Positions 37,905 to 47,711 of a stretch of 64,000 nt of DNA are shown piece by piece. Source of the DNA: Rhyacichthys aspro. Lineage: Eukaryota; Chordata; Actinopteri; Gobiiformes; Rhyacichthyidae. The notes under the pieces are model-generated. The model saw only the letters and a program-made list of their open reading frames with translations. It did not search any database and was not told the origin of the DNA. The number at the start of each line of letters is the position of its first letter. The stretch's first letter is position 1. Where the stretch lies: contig CM072161.1 in the NCBI GenBank assembly GCA_036850595.1, forward strand, positions 13,847,905 to 13,911,904, in the 5' to 3' direction. The translations under genes and the position numbers were made by a program.

Positions 37905-38075
37905 ATTGTGTGGAGCGGATAAATGCCTTTCCACAAGATCGAACTCCACTGGCAGACACGCTTTCAATCAAGTTTAAACAGCAGCAGCAAAGAAAAGCTT
38001 AAATATGCTAAGTCTGAGGCAATCTTTTTTCAGCTTATGCCAGACAAAATATATGTAGAACACACCATTCAAATG

Positions 38076-38083
38076 TATTTACA
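38076..38083 (-). promoter_or_regulatory. Pumilio-type motif UGUAAAUA
   Basis: Plus-strand TATTTACA equals TGTAAATA on the mRNA strand, a match to the Pumilio consensus UGUANAUA, about 445 nt past the stop codon. One of four such matches on this strand in the putative 3'UTR. Confidence 0.35.
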
Positions 38084-38270
38084 GCACTGTACATTAAGAT
38101 AAGACCTTTCTGTTTGATTGTTAAAACCGTTACGCCTTCTTCTGGTTTTGTGGCTGTCTATCTAATAATGGCACAAGAGCACTGGTCACAACTTCCATAT
38201 TCGAAGAGATCACTTCACAGAATGGGACTCAGCTAACTACAACAATAATTAGTTACCGCTAAAGTCGCAA

Positions 38271-38276
38271 TTTATT
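38271..38276 (-). terminator. possible proximal poly(A) signal AATAAA
   Basis: TTTATT on the plus strand is AATAAA on the minus strand, about 250 nt after the stop codon. It is followed by a modestly GU-rich stretch (ATTGTTGTAG). It could give a short 3'UTR that keeps the AU-rich element and the first Pumilio-type motif. The hexamer alone is common in AT-rich DNA. Confidence 0.3.
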
Positions 38277-38323
38277 ACCGCTCTGCACTTTTTCCTTTTT
38301 GAACTACATCCGTTTGAGAGTTG

Positions 38324-38332
38324 TATAAATAA
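38324..38332 (-). promoter_or_regulatory. AU-rich element nonamer in the putative 3'UTR
   Basis: The minus strand reads TTATTTATA, matching the class II ARE nonamer UUAUUUA(U/A)(U/A), inside a longer ATTTATTTA overlap (38326-38334). Further TTTATT/ATTTAT-like sequence follows upstream to about 38395. AREs recruit ELAV/Hu proteins and decay factors. It lies about 195 nt past the stop codon, in the right strand and place to act. Confidence 0.4.
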
Positions 38333-38526
38333 ATGAATCAATTACCTGTGGTGAATAAATATGCTAATAAATTAATAATTTAAAAACGGCGATAAATGAC
38401 AAAAACAAGTGTTCATGCCAGTGATTGGATGAGTCACAGCCTATTGACAAAAAGGGCATTGGCTTTTTCGAGCGTGGACTAGGTGTACTTCTTCACTTGT
38501 GCACAGATCCATGTTGATGAGCTTCC

Positions 38527-38912
38527 CTACAGGTAGATTTCTCGTTTGGGAGTGTGGGCGGTGGGAGAAGTGGGCGGGAACTCCGAGGCGACGCTCAGGG
38601 GCATCTCCTCCAGCGGGCAGTCTTGGCCGGGGTCTGGACCGCCGCCGCCACCACCACCGCTGGAATAGGCACTGCGGGACGGCGGCAGGCGAGGCCGGTG
38701 CTCGTCGCCGCCCTGCCTGGCGCTCCCGTTGGCCAGGCGTCCCAGGCTCCCTCTCTCCTGGTAAGGCACGAAGGTGGAGAGTTTGGGCGGGTTCCTGGTC
38801 TTGCGCATGGGGGAGGGGTGGCCCGGCATCCAGCAGGCGTCCGAGTGGCCCAGCTCGCTGCACTCCGTCGTACAGTTTCCGGTCATGGCCACGTCGGGGA
38901 GGGAGCGGATAT
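38527..38912 (-). CDS. pcdh7: delta-1 protocadherin, terminal coding exon with stop codon (pcdh7-like)
   Basis: Last coding exon: two bases completing a split Asp codon, 127 residues and TAG at 38527-38529. The acceptor reads CCCTTTGTCGCCCGCAG just before 38912, with a plausible branch site CTAAT about 25 nt upstream (38936-38940). The peptide opens IRSLPDVAMTG. It carries the delta-protocadherin conserved motif CTTECSELGHSDACWMPG (residues 13-30), then PKLSTFVPYQERG, a basic, proline- and serine-rich stretch, a run of seven glycines (residues 85-91, codons 38638-38658), and ends TPKREIYL. The GHSDxCWMP block is shared among delta protocadherins; its cytoplasmic role is poorly defined. The end -I-Y-L fits a class II PDZ ligand pattern, which is inference only. 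The frame joins the 58918-59137 exon exactly (GAT, Asp). The exon is markedly more GC- and CpG-rich than its surroundings. The overlapping frames on both strands show no recognisable domain and are shadows. Confidence 0.93.
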
Positions 38913-39034
38913 CTGCGGGCGACAAAGGGGCAACTATTAGAAAGGGAAGCGACATCTTTTAAAAAGGCATTTGTGAACAGAAATGGTGTTATCTGAAACA
39001 CCCCATGGATCCCACCCCCCTCCTGGAGGTCTTT

Positions 39035-39086
39035 GCAGCTGTTGCTAAGCAGTCGGCAGCAGTTGCTATGTAGCTGTTGCTATGCA
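39035..39086. repeat. short imperfect tandem repeat (GCAGCTGTTGCTA units)
   Basis: Three imperfect units, GCAGCTGTTGCTAAGC, GCAGCAGTTGCTATGT and GCTGTTGCTATGC, lie in the intron about 125 nt upstream of the terminal-exon acceptor on the minus strand. Confidence 0.7.
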
Positions 39087-42000
39087 CTGTGTAATGAGCA
39101 CTTCTCTGTGTGTAGTTGTCCACTCGCTGATGTGATGCATTCAGCGTGTGATTGAGTAGTATCCAACAGCAGTTTGTCTGTACGTTTCAAATATGTCACA
39201 GCGTTTGTTAAAGTGCTATTTCCCATTTCGTTTCAATTCTATGCTTCAAATATATGACAGCACAGAGACTAAGATAAAGAAAACACATCCCAATGAAGAG
39301 GCTGTGCAAAAGTGAACCATGTATCCCTTTGGGCAAAACCAGTGTTGAATGAGTTATTGATTGACAGTACTGAAATGAGTTCCCTGCCCTTGATTTGTAT
39401 CCGCTTTTTTATTCAACTGCGCCTAATTAAATAAATGGGTCCACGACATAGTGACCTCATTTTTACACACCAGATCCGGAATAGTTTTGTCTCCGACCAT
39501 CAGTTTCCAAAGAACTTGTATGTTTGTTGTAGACAGACATGTCACGGGGGGACACCTGTTGACAATTTCAAGATACAACAAGGATTTAATGGAAATACCA
39601 CTTCAGTTTATCTTAGCTCTAACTTCAGACGTGTGAAAAGAACACCAGACACCCAACATCTGAGGCTGAGACGCTACTTGAAAAGTTTTCGACCGCTGTG
39701 ATAAACGCACCACCGCAACGCTGTCTGCGCCATGAAAGAGCAAGTCCATCAAGTCTCTGGCTAAAGGACGGTGTGAGCAGTAGAGTAAATGTATTCACAG
39801 CCAAAAAGGGAGAGAAGTTCAGTAAGAACGGAATGATGCAACCGCAAAGGGTGACGTATGAAACGGGCAACCGAGAGAGAGTTCAGAGCTAATGGAGAAA
39901 ATGCCATCTTGACAGTAAGCCTATGAGACATAGCATCAGTATTGTACTCGGTGACCAGTGGAGAGATAATTATCCCGCAAAATGTCAGACCTCAGAGGCC
40001 TCAAAAAAAAACAAAAAAACAGATCTGGCCAAAGAATCTTCAATCAATGCAAAGCTGATGTGGATTTTAAACTGCTTAACATGTGTTATATGTGTGTAGA
40101 ATATCTATTTCTAATGGATAATCCCTGGACAATGGCCCTTTTGTTTTATAGATAATAATTACCAGACAATGCACCGCCCGCCTATTGTTAGCGCTAATCT
40201 CGCTTTTCCCTGTAATCCTAAATTGGTAGATGTTTAGGCTATTACATGCATTTACTTAACAATTGAGCATTGCTTTGCCTTATTCAAGTCTAATTATACC
40301 ATTATGCTTAAGTGGCAAATTCCTCTTTCTGTTTACTAGGCCAATGTCAGTGAAGATTCTTTGAAATTAATTAAACTACTTTTATGCCTGATTGGAAAAG
40401 AACCAAGACAACAAAGTGCACTCACACTGTCTCATGCATGACGAGTGGAGTTTTTATTTTCTCGGCACCACTAACAACTCTGTATGTATGCATCACTGCG
40501 GAGAAATGGACTCTCACTACAAAAGATGTTCAAGGGAAGAGAGTTGGGGAGAGGCTCGAGGAGCACGCTCGCGAGCACAAGCACAGTCGTGTAGGCATCT
40601 ACTCCAAAAGGATTTCACACTTGATTAAAACCTCTCCACAGCTTCCAGGAGGTTTATGCCACACCAAAGCGGCCTTGTGTAAAATTCTGCATAGCTCCAC
40701 GACGAGGAATGAGTCTATTGGGAGGGAAAAAGGTATCTTCTCTGAGTTTCCAAAACACTTTACATGCAACAACTCGCCGTGTCTCCTTCTTTGTGTATTT
40801 CAAAAGCCATTAGGAAATCCACAGGAGCTGCAGAAATGTCTCATTTACACGTTTTGTGGTGAAATTACCCAGAGCTGCTCTAGGATTAAATCTCCACTTT
40901 ACAATGATGTCACTGTTTAACTTTGGGCCGATGCAAATACATTTTTTTTGCATAATATAATGTTTCTTGGCCAATGCAAGATACAGTGCAGCCATAATTT
41001 ATCTTTTTAAGGAAGGCTCTGCAACATTGTAATGGATGATATATATTAGTGAGCAACTTTAGTGAGGTGCAACTATACATTTTATTCTAAATGTACATAA
41101 GAAAGTGTTGTTATTCACAGTTTAAGCCAATATGTTTCAAGGTGGGCTTAGTGCAATGTCACAGCTCACATTCTTCCTCTTCAGAGCATGTGAACAGCTG
41201 TTACACCCTGACAGAATACGCTCTTCTCTTTGAACAAACCCAGTACAGATGATGGTGTCTGCACTTTAAAGGAACCACAGTTTTGACTGATGTGCTCCAT
41301 TTTGTTCAACTACACACTACAACAACACTTCCGGGTATGACCAATAATGAAAAGCACACTGCGGTCCAAATTAGATCATCGTGTTTAAAAGATAATTCCT
41401 CTTATACTTCAATTAGTCATTACTAAAAAGATGAAAGACAAACAAAGGTTAGCCCTGATAACCGCGTCTGCCCAGGCTGATTGTCAGGTCTGTAATTGAC
41501 TCCAGGTTGACTGTGTTTTTAGAAAAAAACATCACCGGGCCTTATTTAATGAGATGCCAACCAAAAGAAAACATGTAGTGTAAAATGATAGCGGGCACCG
41601 GTGACAGGAATTAAAGCACATTCGGAGCCACGCTCATCATCATCAAGGGCCAGAAAATTAGCAGTGACAGCTAAATACCACACGTCGCTTGCCAAAGTCT
41701 CCCATTTTCTTCCAACAGCGCCAAAGCACACAGTGCACGTCGGGGGAGAGAACATGGTTGCTCTGATGCCAGCTATTAAAGTAGGTTATTACCTTGTCTG
41801 TTAGGGTTTCAACATCTCATATGCTTTTATTTATAAAACTGCTTTGACGTGTTGTTTAGTCTTTCGAGACAATTGGACACATCAGATCTATATTGAGAAG
41901 CTACAACCTGTCGCACTGTTGTCATGGTGAGTTCACGCCTCATCTCATCAACAGCCTACAGTGTATATAATTTTCAATCACGGCCACACGCTCCTCAACA

Positions 42001-44054
42001 TGTAATAATAATGAACTGTAGTCATACTGTGATGTGGCGTATCACTAGTGAGAGCATGTTTTACCTTTGCTTCCTGACCGCTCTATTATAAAAAATTAAA
42101 AAGATCATTATATTGTCGCTTTTTCCCGGTGCTGTTCTGTAGTACCCACTCACTTTGTGCAACAATACAGTCACACTCCCACACTTTGCCGAAGTTGAAA
42201 TGACCATTATTTGAATATCTGGTGGACACAACAGGGTGAAAGAGCGGCCCGGGAAAATTGGTATTTCTCACCCACTCCAACTTGTTTTTCTCCTGCGCCT
42301 ATACCTGAAATAAATCTGCTCAGGGTCTTGGAACAAACCCTTTCGACTTTATAGTCTTGTATGTCATGGGTGGTAAGTCAAGGTGGACAATGGAGAACAG
42401 ATGGGCAAAGCGCTGGACTATTATGCCAGTGGCTGAAACTGGCTGCCTGGCTTTAGAGAGCTAGTGATTTGGTTTTGAAGAGCACTGACTCAATGACACT
42501 TTTTTCCCCCCTCTGTGCACGGCAGAATTCTTTTCCACTAGACTTGGAGATAAATTGCACCTGCTGTTTTTCTCTTTTTATATTGGGTCAGTCCCATCTT
42601 CCTGCGTAAAGCAATATCAAGAAGGGGGGGAAAAAAGGTCTTTCCACCTTCTACCTGCTACCACCCAGTGTAGCACCGGTGAACCTTAGCGCGGCTCCTC
42701 AAAGCGGCTCCACTGCGGTAGCATAACACGCGCTCCACAGTGCAGTAACAGAGCCGGGGTGCACACAGAGCTTAACCTCGTGGCTGACAGAGACATGTGA
42801 GGGGTGGGTTTGCATGCGGCTTGCATCAGGGTGCCAGTGGGAGGTGTTGAGTGTCTGAGGCAGGCTTCCACATCGTCTGATCCCGAGCCCACGGGCATGG
42901 GGGAAGCTGCCTCTTCCTGAGATTTCACACTGCTCCTCTCTGTTTGATTGCAAATGCTGCCTCTCCCCACCGGCGGCGTGTGCCATACCGCTATGATCGA
43001 TGGCGGACAAATATGAGCGACCCACAGCTCATAGAGGGGGGAAAAAACTCCGGCATTTGGGAGTGTGAGAGTGGTATTAATGATATTTTGCCTCCTCAGC
43101 AAACAGTTTATGTGGGAAATTACTGAGAAAGTTCCAAGCAACAAAATGAACAAGAGGGGACATCTCACATCCGAGCAGTCATGACTTGTGCAGGCTATCA
43201 GTTTAATAACTGGCTGTGAATGCATTCTGTGGTTGTCATCTTCTGCGAGCAAAAACAACAAGAAACCAGAGTTTTGTATTTCTTTAGCTGTGACATGTCA
43301 AGTCTTGTTATTCAGGTGCTCTGAACAGTTTCTCACTGTAAGCAGAAGCAACCAAAAAGAGACTGTTTTTTTTGTCCTCCAGTGGGGTGCATTTTTAAGA
43401 GGGAAACTCGCTACAAGCACACAAACACAAGTGTTGACATGCACATTCTCCTTGCTCATTGTAATGGAATACAAAAGAAACAATGGTAGAGTTTGTAACC
43501 CCAGACATTCATTTCCACATCTCACAAGCAAAATTAGAATGTGTAGGCTCGGGGGCTTTGTCACTTACTCGGTACAGAAAGTGACATGAGCGATAAAGCA
43601 GCCGTTAACCGTTCACTTACAATATTGTGGTTTTATTCGGAAGATAATTGGAATGTGCTTGTTGGAAGCGAAGCTTTGTGCACCATCCACATGCACAGAC
43701 TCTCTTCAGCTGCGGGACAACATACGGTACCACTTTACAGATAAGGCACTCTTTAGAAACAGTTTGTAAGATTTAACCAACAGCTTTATAAAGGTTAATT
43801 ACCAGTTACAGTTCTCTCCTAAGGCACTCTGTATGTGTAAGAATGACACTGGCTGACTTTGGTATAAGAATTTTACCATCTGAGAAAATACACAGCCTTT
43901 ATATATACAGTAACATTAAGTCAGAATACGTAACTAATTAACATACAAGCACTGAGTGATAGACCATGCACTACAAGCTTTAATGCTACGCTAGCTCCAG
44001 ACAGTTATGTTAAATGTAGCTCCACAGATGGCCATTTAAACGCTTCATTTGGAT

Positions 44055-44125
44055 TAATACAGTTTTGATGACAGCCTCAAGTGGTCACTTGGGGAATTGC
44101 AACTTTTTGGACTCTTTAACTTTAA
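44055..44125. repeat. possible teleost repeat fragment (CAGCCTCAAGTGG type)
   Basis: GACAGCCTCAAGTGGTCACT then TGGGGAATTGCAACTTTTTG resembles a recurrent fish repeat (AGCCTCAAGTGGCC...GGAACTGCAGTTTTT). It sits just upstream of the hAT fragment at 44212 and may be part of a nested old insertion. Confidence 0.35.
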
Positions 44126-44211
44126 TTTTTATTATCCGTTGTGTTTTTTTTTAGGCACTTCAATTGCTTTATCTAGTTTCTGAAATCAGTGCACTTCAAA
44201 TATCTTGTAAA

Positions 44212-44270
44212 GGGCTCCAACAATGATTAACATAATCTATTAATCGACGTGATGCATCAATTATGTATCA
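44212..44270. mobile_element. degraded fragment of the AGGGCTGCAACTAA-type hAT MITE
   Basis: AGGGCTCCAACAATGATTAA followed by ATAATCTATTAATCGACG resembles the left end of the element at 30975. The other end was not found, so it is a truncated or heavily decayed relative lying in the intron. Confidence 0.5.
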
Positions 44271-45411
44271 GTCACCAAATTAATGTAACAAGTTCATTTC
44301 ATAACCCTTTATTATTAGCAGGACTGATAACTTATCGGAAATGACTTTATAGCGTAATTAAATTTCAGTGGTAGAGGGTGATGAATTGTTAATTAAATAA
44401 TTTGGGCTTTATAGTAACATTAGGATTGTACACCAAAAACTGTTTTATAGCCAAGAACCACCAGGTGATTCATTAGACTTCAAAATCCAATTAGGCATTG
44501 TTTTTTAAAGGTGGATTACAATTTTCTGAAAACCCCATACCTTTACTTCAACTGAAAGACAACAGCGACCGATGAATGCATGACTCTAAGCCCAGGGGAG
44601 CTCTCCCTCGGTCTCTAATTGTACGCTCTTAACTGTTTTGGTGAGGGCAAGTTAATCAATTCTCGCTCCGCTTGTCCACCGAAAGTGATGAGAGGAAAAG
44701 AATTAGTATTGATGTAAATGGCACATGCGTCAAAGTGCGGCGTGCAGATGTACGGTCTGACAGCGGCTGCTTCCTGAGCGGTCTGATGAGTGGCTTCGGG
44801 CCGGGCCAGAGCCACGTCAGGAAGAGCCGCTCCGGATGGTTCTGGGGCGATGCTCTACCTCCTGTCAGTTCTCTCCCAGTCCACCATTTTGTCTCGGACT
44901 TCCTTTATTTGAAGCCTGCCTTTTGTATCACTGCATTCGACAAAGCCTTAGCACCTGCTGACAGATCACGCTATGCACCGGCTCCTCCAATTGAGAAGTT
45001 GATATCCGGTGTGATATGTCAACCAAGGCTCTGTCAAACTATAGCACACACACGCAGGCAAACGTCAGATAAAATGCACTCGGAACGTGTCAGCCGAGGA
45101 CGGGAGAAGTGAAAGCCTCAGTGAATTATGTTACAGTTGCTTTTGTGAGTTCTGTAATCACAGTGCACTGACTCAAGAGGTGTTGGCGAAACGCTTTCGT
45201 AGAGACCATCTCAACATAATGTTTTGCTTGCCAGGCCAATTACTGACTGTAAATTGCATTCTGAACCCTGACAAGCCAATATTGATCCACGGCAGCTGCA
45301 GCGGGAAAAAAAACAACAAACTAAAATTATTTATTGTTAGCATTAGCATGTGCATTAAGTCCTAGTCTTTCATTTATTTCTTTTCTATTCAAAGTCACAC
45401 CATCCAAAGGC

Positions 45412-45428
45412 AAAAAAAAAAAAAAAAA
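45412..45428. repeat. poly-A run, 17 bp
   Basis: Seventeen A residues in the protocadherin intron; no retroposon body recognised. Confidence 0.85.
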
Positions 45429-46880
45429 GACTGCATAGATTTCCCTATATATTATATTTCGGAGTTATTGTCAGTAGACTCACTGTTCGTCAAGATAACT
45501 TCACACTGAGAGAAAATGACGCCTACATCATTCAACTTAAATCTTTTATTAGAGCACTCAGCGTGGATGATAAACAACATTATATGCTGAGCTCAATCTC
45601 GTATTCATGCAGCGAGGGCTTCAGGGACTCTGAGTTAAATGTGGATCGGGGGTTTTAAAAGCCATTCATTAAACAACGGTGACTAAATTTAGCCATTTGC
45701 ATTTGCTCTTCAGGCCAACTCAGGTAATGGGAATTAATGGTGGGATATTTATTGTGCCCGTAGCTAATGTATAAGGTGGATTATTTAACAGATCGAGACA
45801 AGTTATTAGCAATGATAAGTGTACTGTAATGTCCAACAATCTTTAGTCCACACTTAAGCTGAAATAGGAAGCCTTACATTTTCTACTCTAGGTAATTTAA
45901 TTTAAGAAAAGGCTCAAAGAAATGTAGACTAAATCCCTGCGGTGTGGGGTTGTGACTGGACACTCAATAGCGCTGGTGATTTCATTAGCCGAGCTTCATT
46001 GCAAATTCTGCACAGGTCAAGCCAGAGGAAGGAGGAAAGGCTAGTCGTCAGTCCATACAACAGTCCATACAACTGCGCTTCATTTGTTTTCGATGACACA
46101 ATGAACTTTTTGTCCATATATCTACTCACGAGGCCCATCGGATTGTGTTTGACACCGGTGTTTTACAAAAATACAAGCTAAACAGTGCCGTTGACTCCCC
46201 GTCTCTTCTGTGGAACCCGGACGATAAAAATATTTCACACATAATGATTGTTGACAGCGCTGAGGTTGAAAGCTGAGGTGCGAAAATATATATATTTTTT
46301 TGGAATGCCGAATACTGTCATGATAATTAGACGGCCTGTTTTATCACACACCCCTTCTCTGATTACTCGCTGACATTTAGTCGAGGAGTCACTTGTCTAT
46401 TCCTGTCGCACACACCCAGCGTCTTTCTTCTTCTCTTGTCTGAATGTCTCTTTATTGGTTGCAGCCTTTGAAGCTTTCCGCCCGCTTTAGGCTTTTACAT
46501 TTGCTCTCGGTGCCTCTTTTCAACCGCAGTGGCGACTCGCTGGCCTCATACCAGCAGGGGCTTTTTTTTTTTCTTCCATTTCGCGGCAAACAAAGCTATT
46601 TAGCTTCACTTTATATATCTGCTGTGTTTTTACCTGCAGAGAAACACTTACAGTAATGGGCTTTCAGCTTGCAATATGTACAGTAACTGCTTTTACCTTT
46701 ATTTGTCGCCCCCGTGCTTATCGCTCTCTGAGAGGCTTTCTTCTTGAAAATACTTTTGCTTAATTACACCAGGGGGAAGGATGAAAGTGTTCTTCAGGTT
46801 GCTTTAACATCTTTACTGGACTTTGCTACCTATTAAAAAGCTTTAATTGCACCTTACATTCAACATGTAAAAGAAAAACA

Positions 46881-46883
<3 letters not shown>

Positions 46884-46911
<28 letters not shown>
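46884..46911. repeat. (AT)14 microsatellite
   Basis: 28 bp of perfect AT dinucleotides in the intron, self-complementary and able to form a cruciform or RNA hairpin. Confidence 0.95.
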
Positions 46912-46917
<6 letters not shown>

Positions 46918-47692
46918 TGTAGTTTAAATAATCAAAGAAGCATTTTTTTCCTCCAGTTAATCATGCTATTTCTCACACTGATCGTCCTCCATGATCCATG
47001 TGTTTTGGCTCCCCTTTCGATCAGAACGTTATCTCTCTGTTAATTCTGCTTTTGATCTGCACAGGCTGCATCTCGCGGCGCGCCCCTCTCCCTGGAAGCG
47101 CTAACGTTAGCGGGTTAATTAGCCTACACACCTGCATCTGTGAGACTACAAGGGAAAGCTGAGTGTGCCACCTTTTCGTAGTGATACATTTCCACCACTC
47201 GGCTGCGTTTTGTGAGCAACATAGCTTTTGCCTGCGGCGGTGGTTGCTGCAGACAACTTTTATCAGTCCATCGCAACATCATATCTTCCGACTAGAACCC
47301 GAGTGGTCAGGCTCCTAATCAGATTGGAAACAGCGCTGTGGACTGGATGCATTCCAAGCAAAAGGCATGTATCAGCACAAAAGATGCAGATTGAAATAAT
47401 AATGCAGTCATGTAGAATCTTAATTTTTTTTTTTAGGTCAATTATAGGCAAACATCTCCCAAAATCAGATCTGGAGAATTCATGCAGCTGCTAATAACAA
47501 CCCTGGAGAGGCTTCAGCTTCATTTGACTGTTCACTGAAGATAGACAACGTGACAATTCACAAGAAAAGGAAGCGCGCTAACACAGTCAGATGGAAAGTT
47601 CTGCTCTTGAACAATGCGACTGTAGCGAAGGACAATTTACAACGTGATGAAACATGAAAATTACCTTTTGTAAAGCGAAGAGGAAAAATGAG

Positions 47693-47711
47693 AAAAAAAA
47701 AAAAAAAAAAA
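47693..47711. repeat. poly-A run, 19 bp
   Basis: Nineteen A residues in the intron; no retroposon body recognised. Confidence 0.85.

Larger units (their letters stand above)
34440..38526 (-). other. pcdh7: putative long 3' untranslated region of the protocadherin gene
   Basis: On the minus strand, sequence from the TAG stop to a well-formed polyadenylation site at about 34446. Support: same strand as the gene, no splice or coding feature between, a complete poly(A) signal at its end, and strand-oriented RNA motifs (AU-rich nonamer at 38324-38332; UGUANAUA motifs at 38076, 36279, 35101 and 34778). Long 3'UTRs are common for neuronal protocadherins. Additional AATAAA hexamers on this strand at 38271, 37268, 36700 and 35905 would allow shorter forms. 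Odd points: a 630-bp inverted-repeat transposon sits inside it, and 35740-36080 looks like a conserved non-coding block. The extent is inferred; transcript evidence is lacking. Confidence 0.55.

Noticed and set aside
38441..39001. 186-codon minus-strand frame and 165-codon plus-strand frame over the terminal exon
   Set aside because: They overlap the GHSDACWMP-encoding frame in other phases; their length comes from the GC-rich, stop-poor coding sequence. Arg/Pro/Gly-rich translation is typical of shadow frames.
42686..43261. 191-codon minus-strand open frame, the longest in the window, on the same strand as the protocadherin
   Set aside because: No recognisable domain, overlaps other unrelated frames on both strands, no convincing splice sites, and a stop-free run of this size is expected by chance somewhere in 64 kb of six-frame reading.
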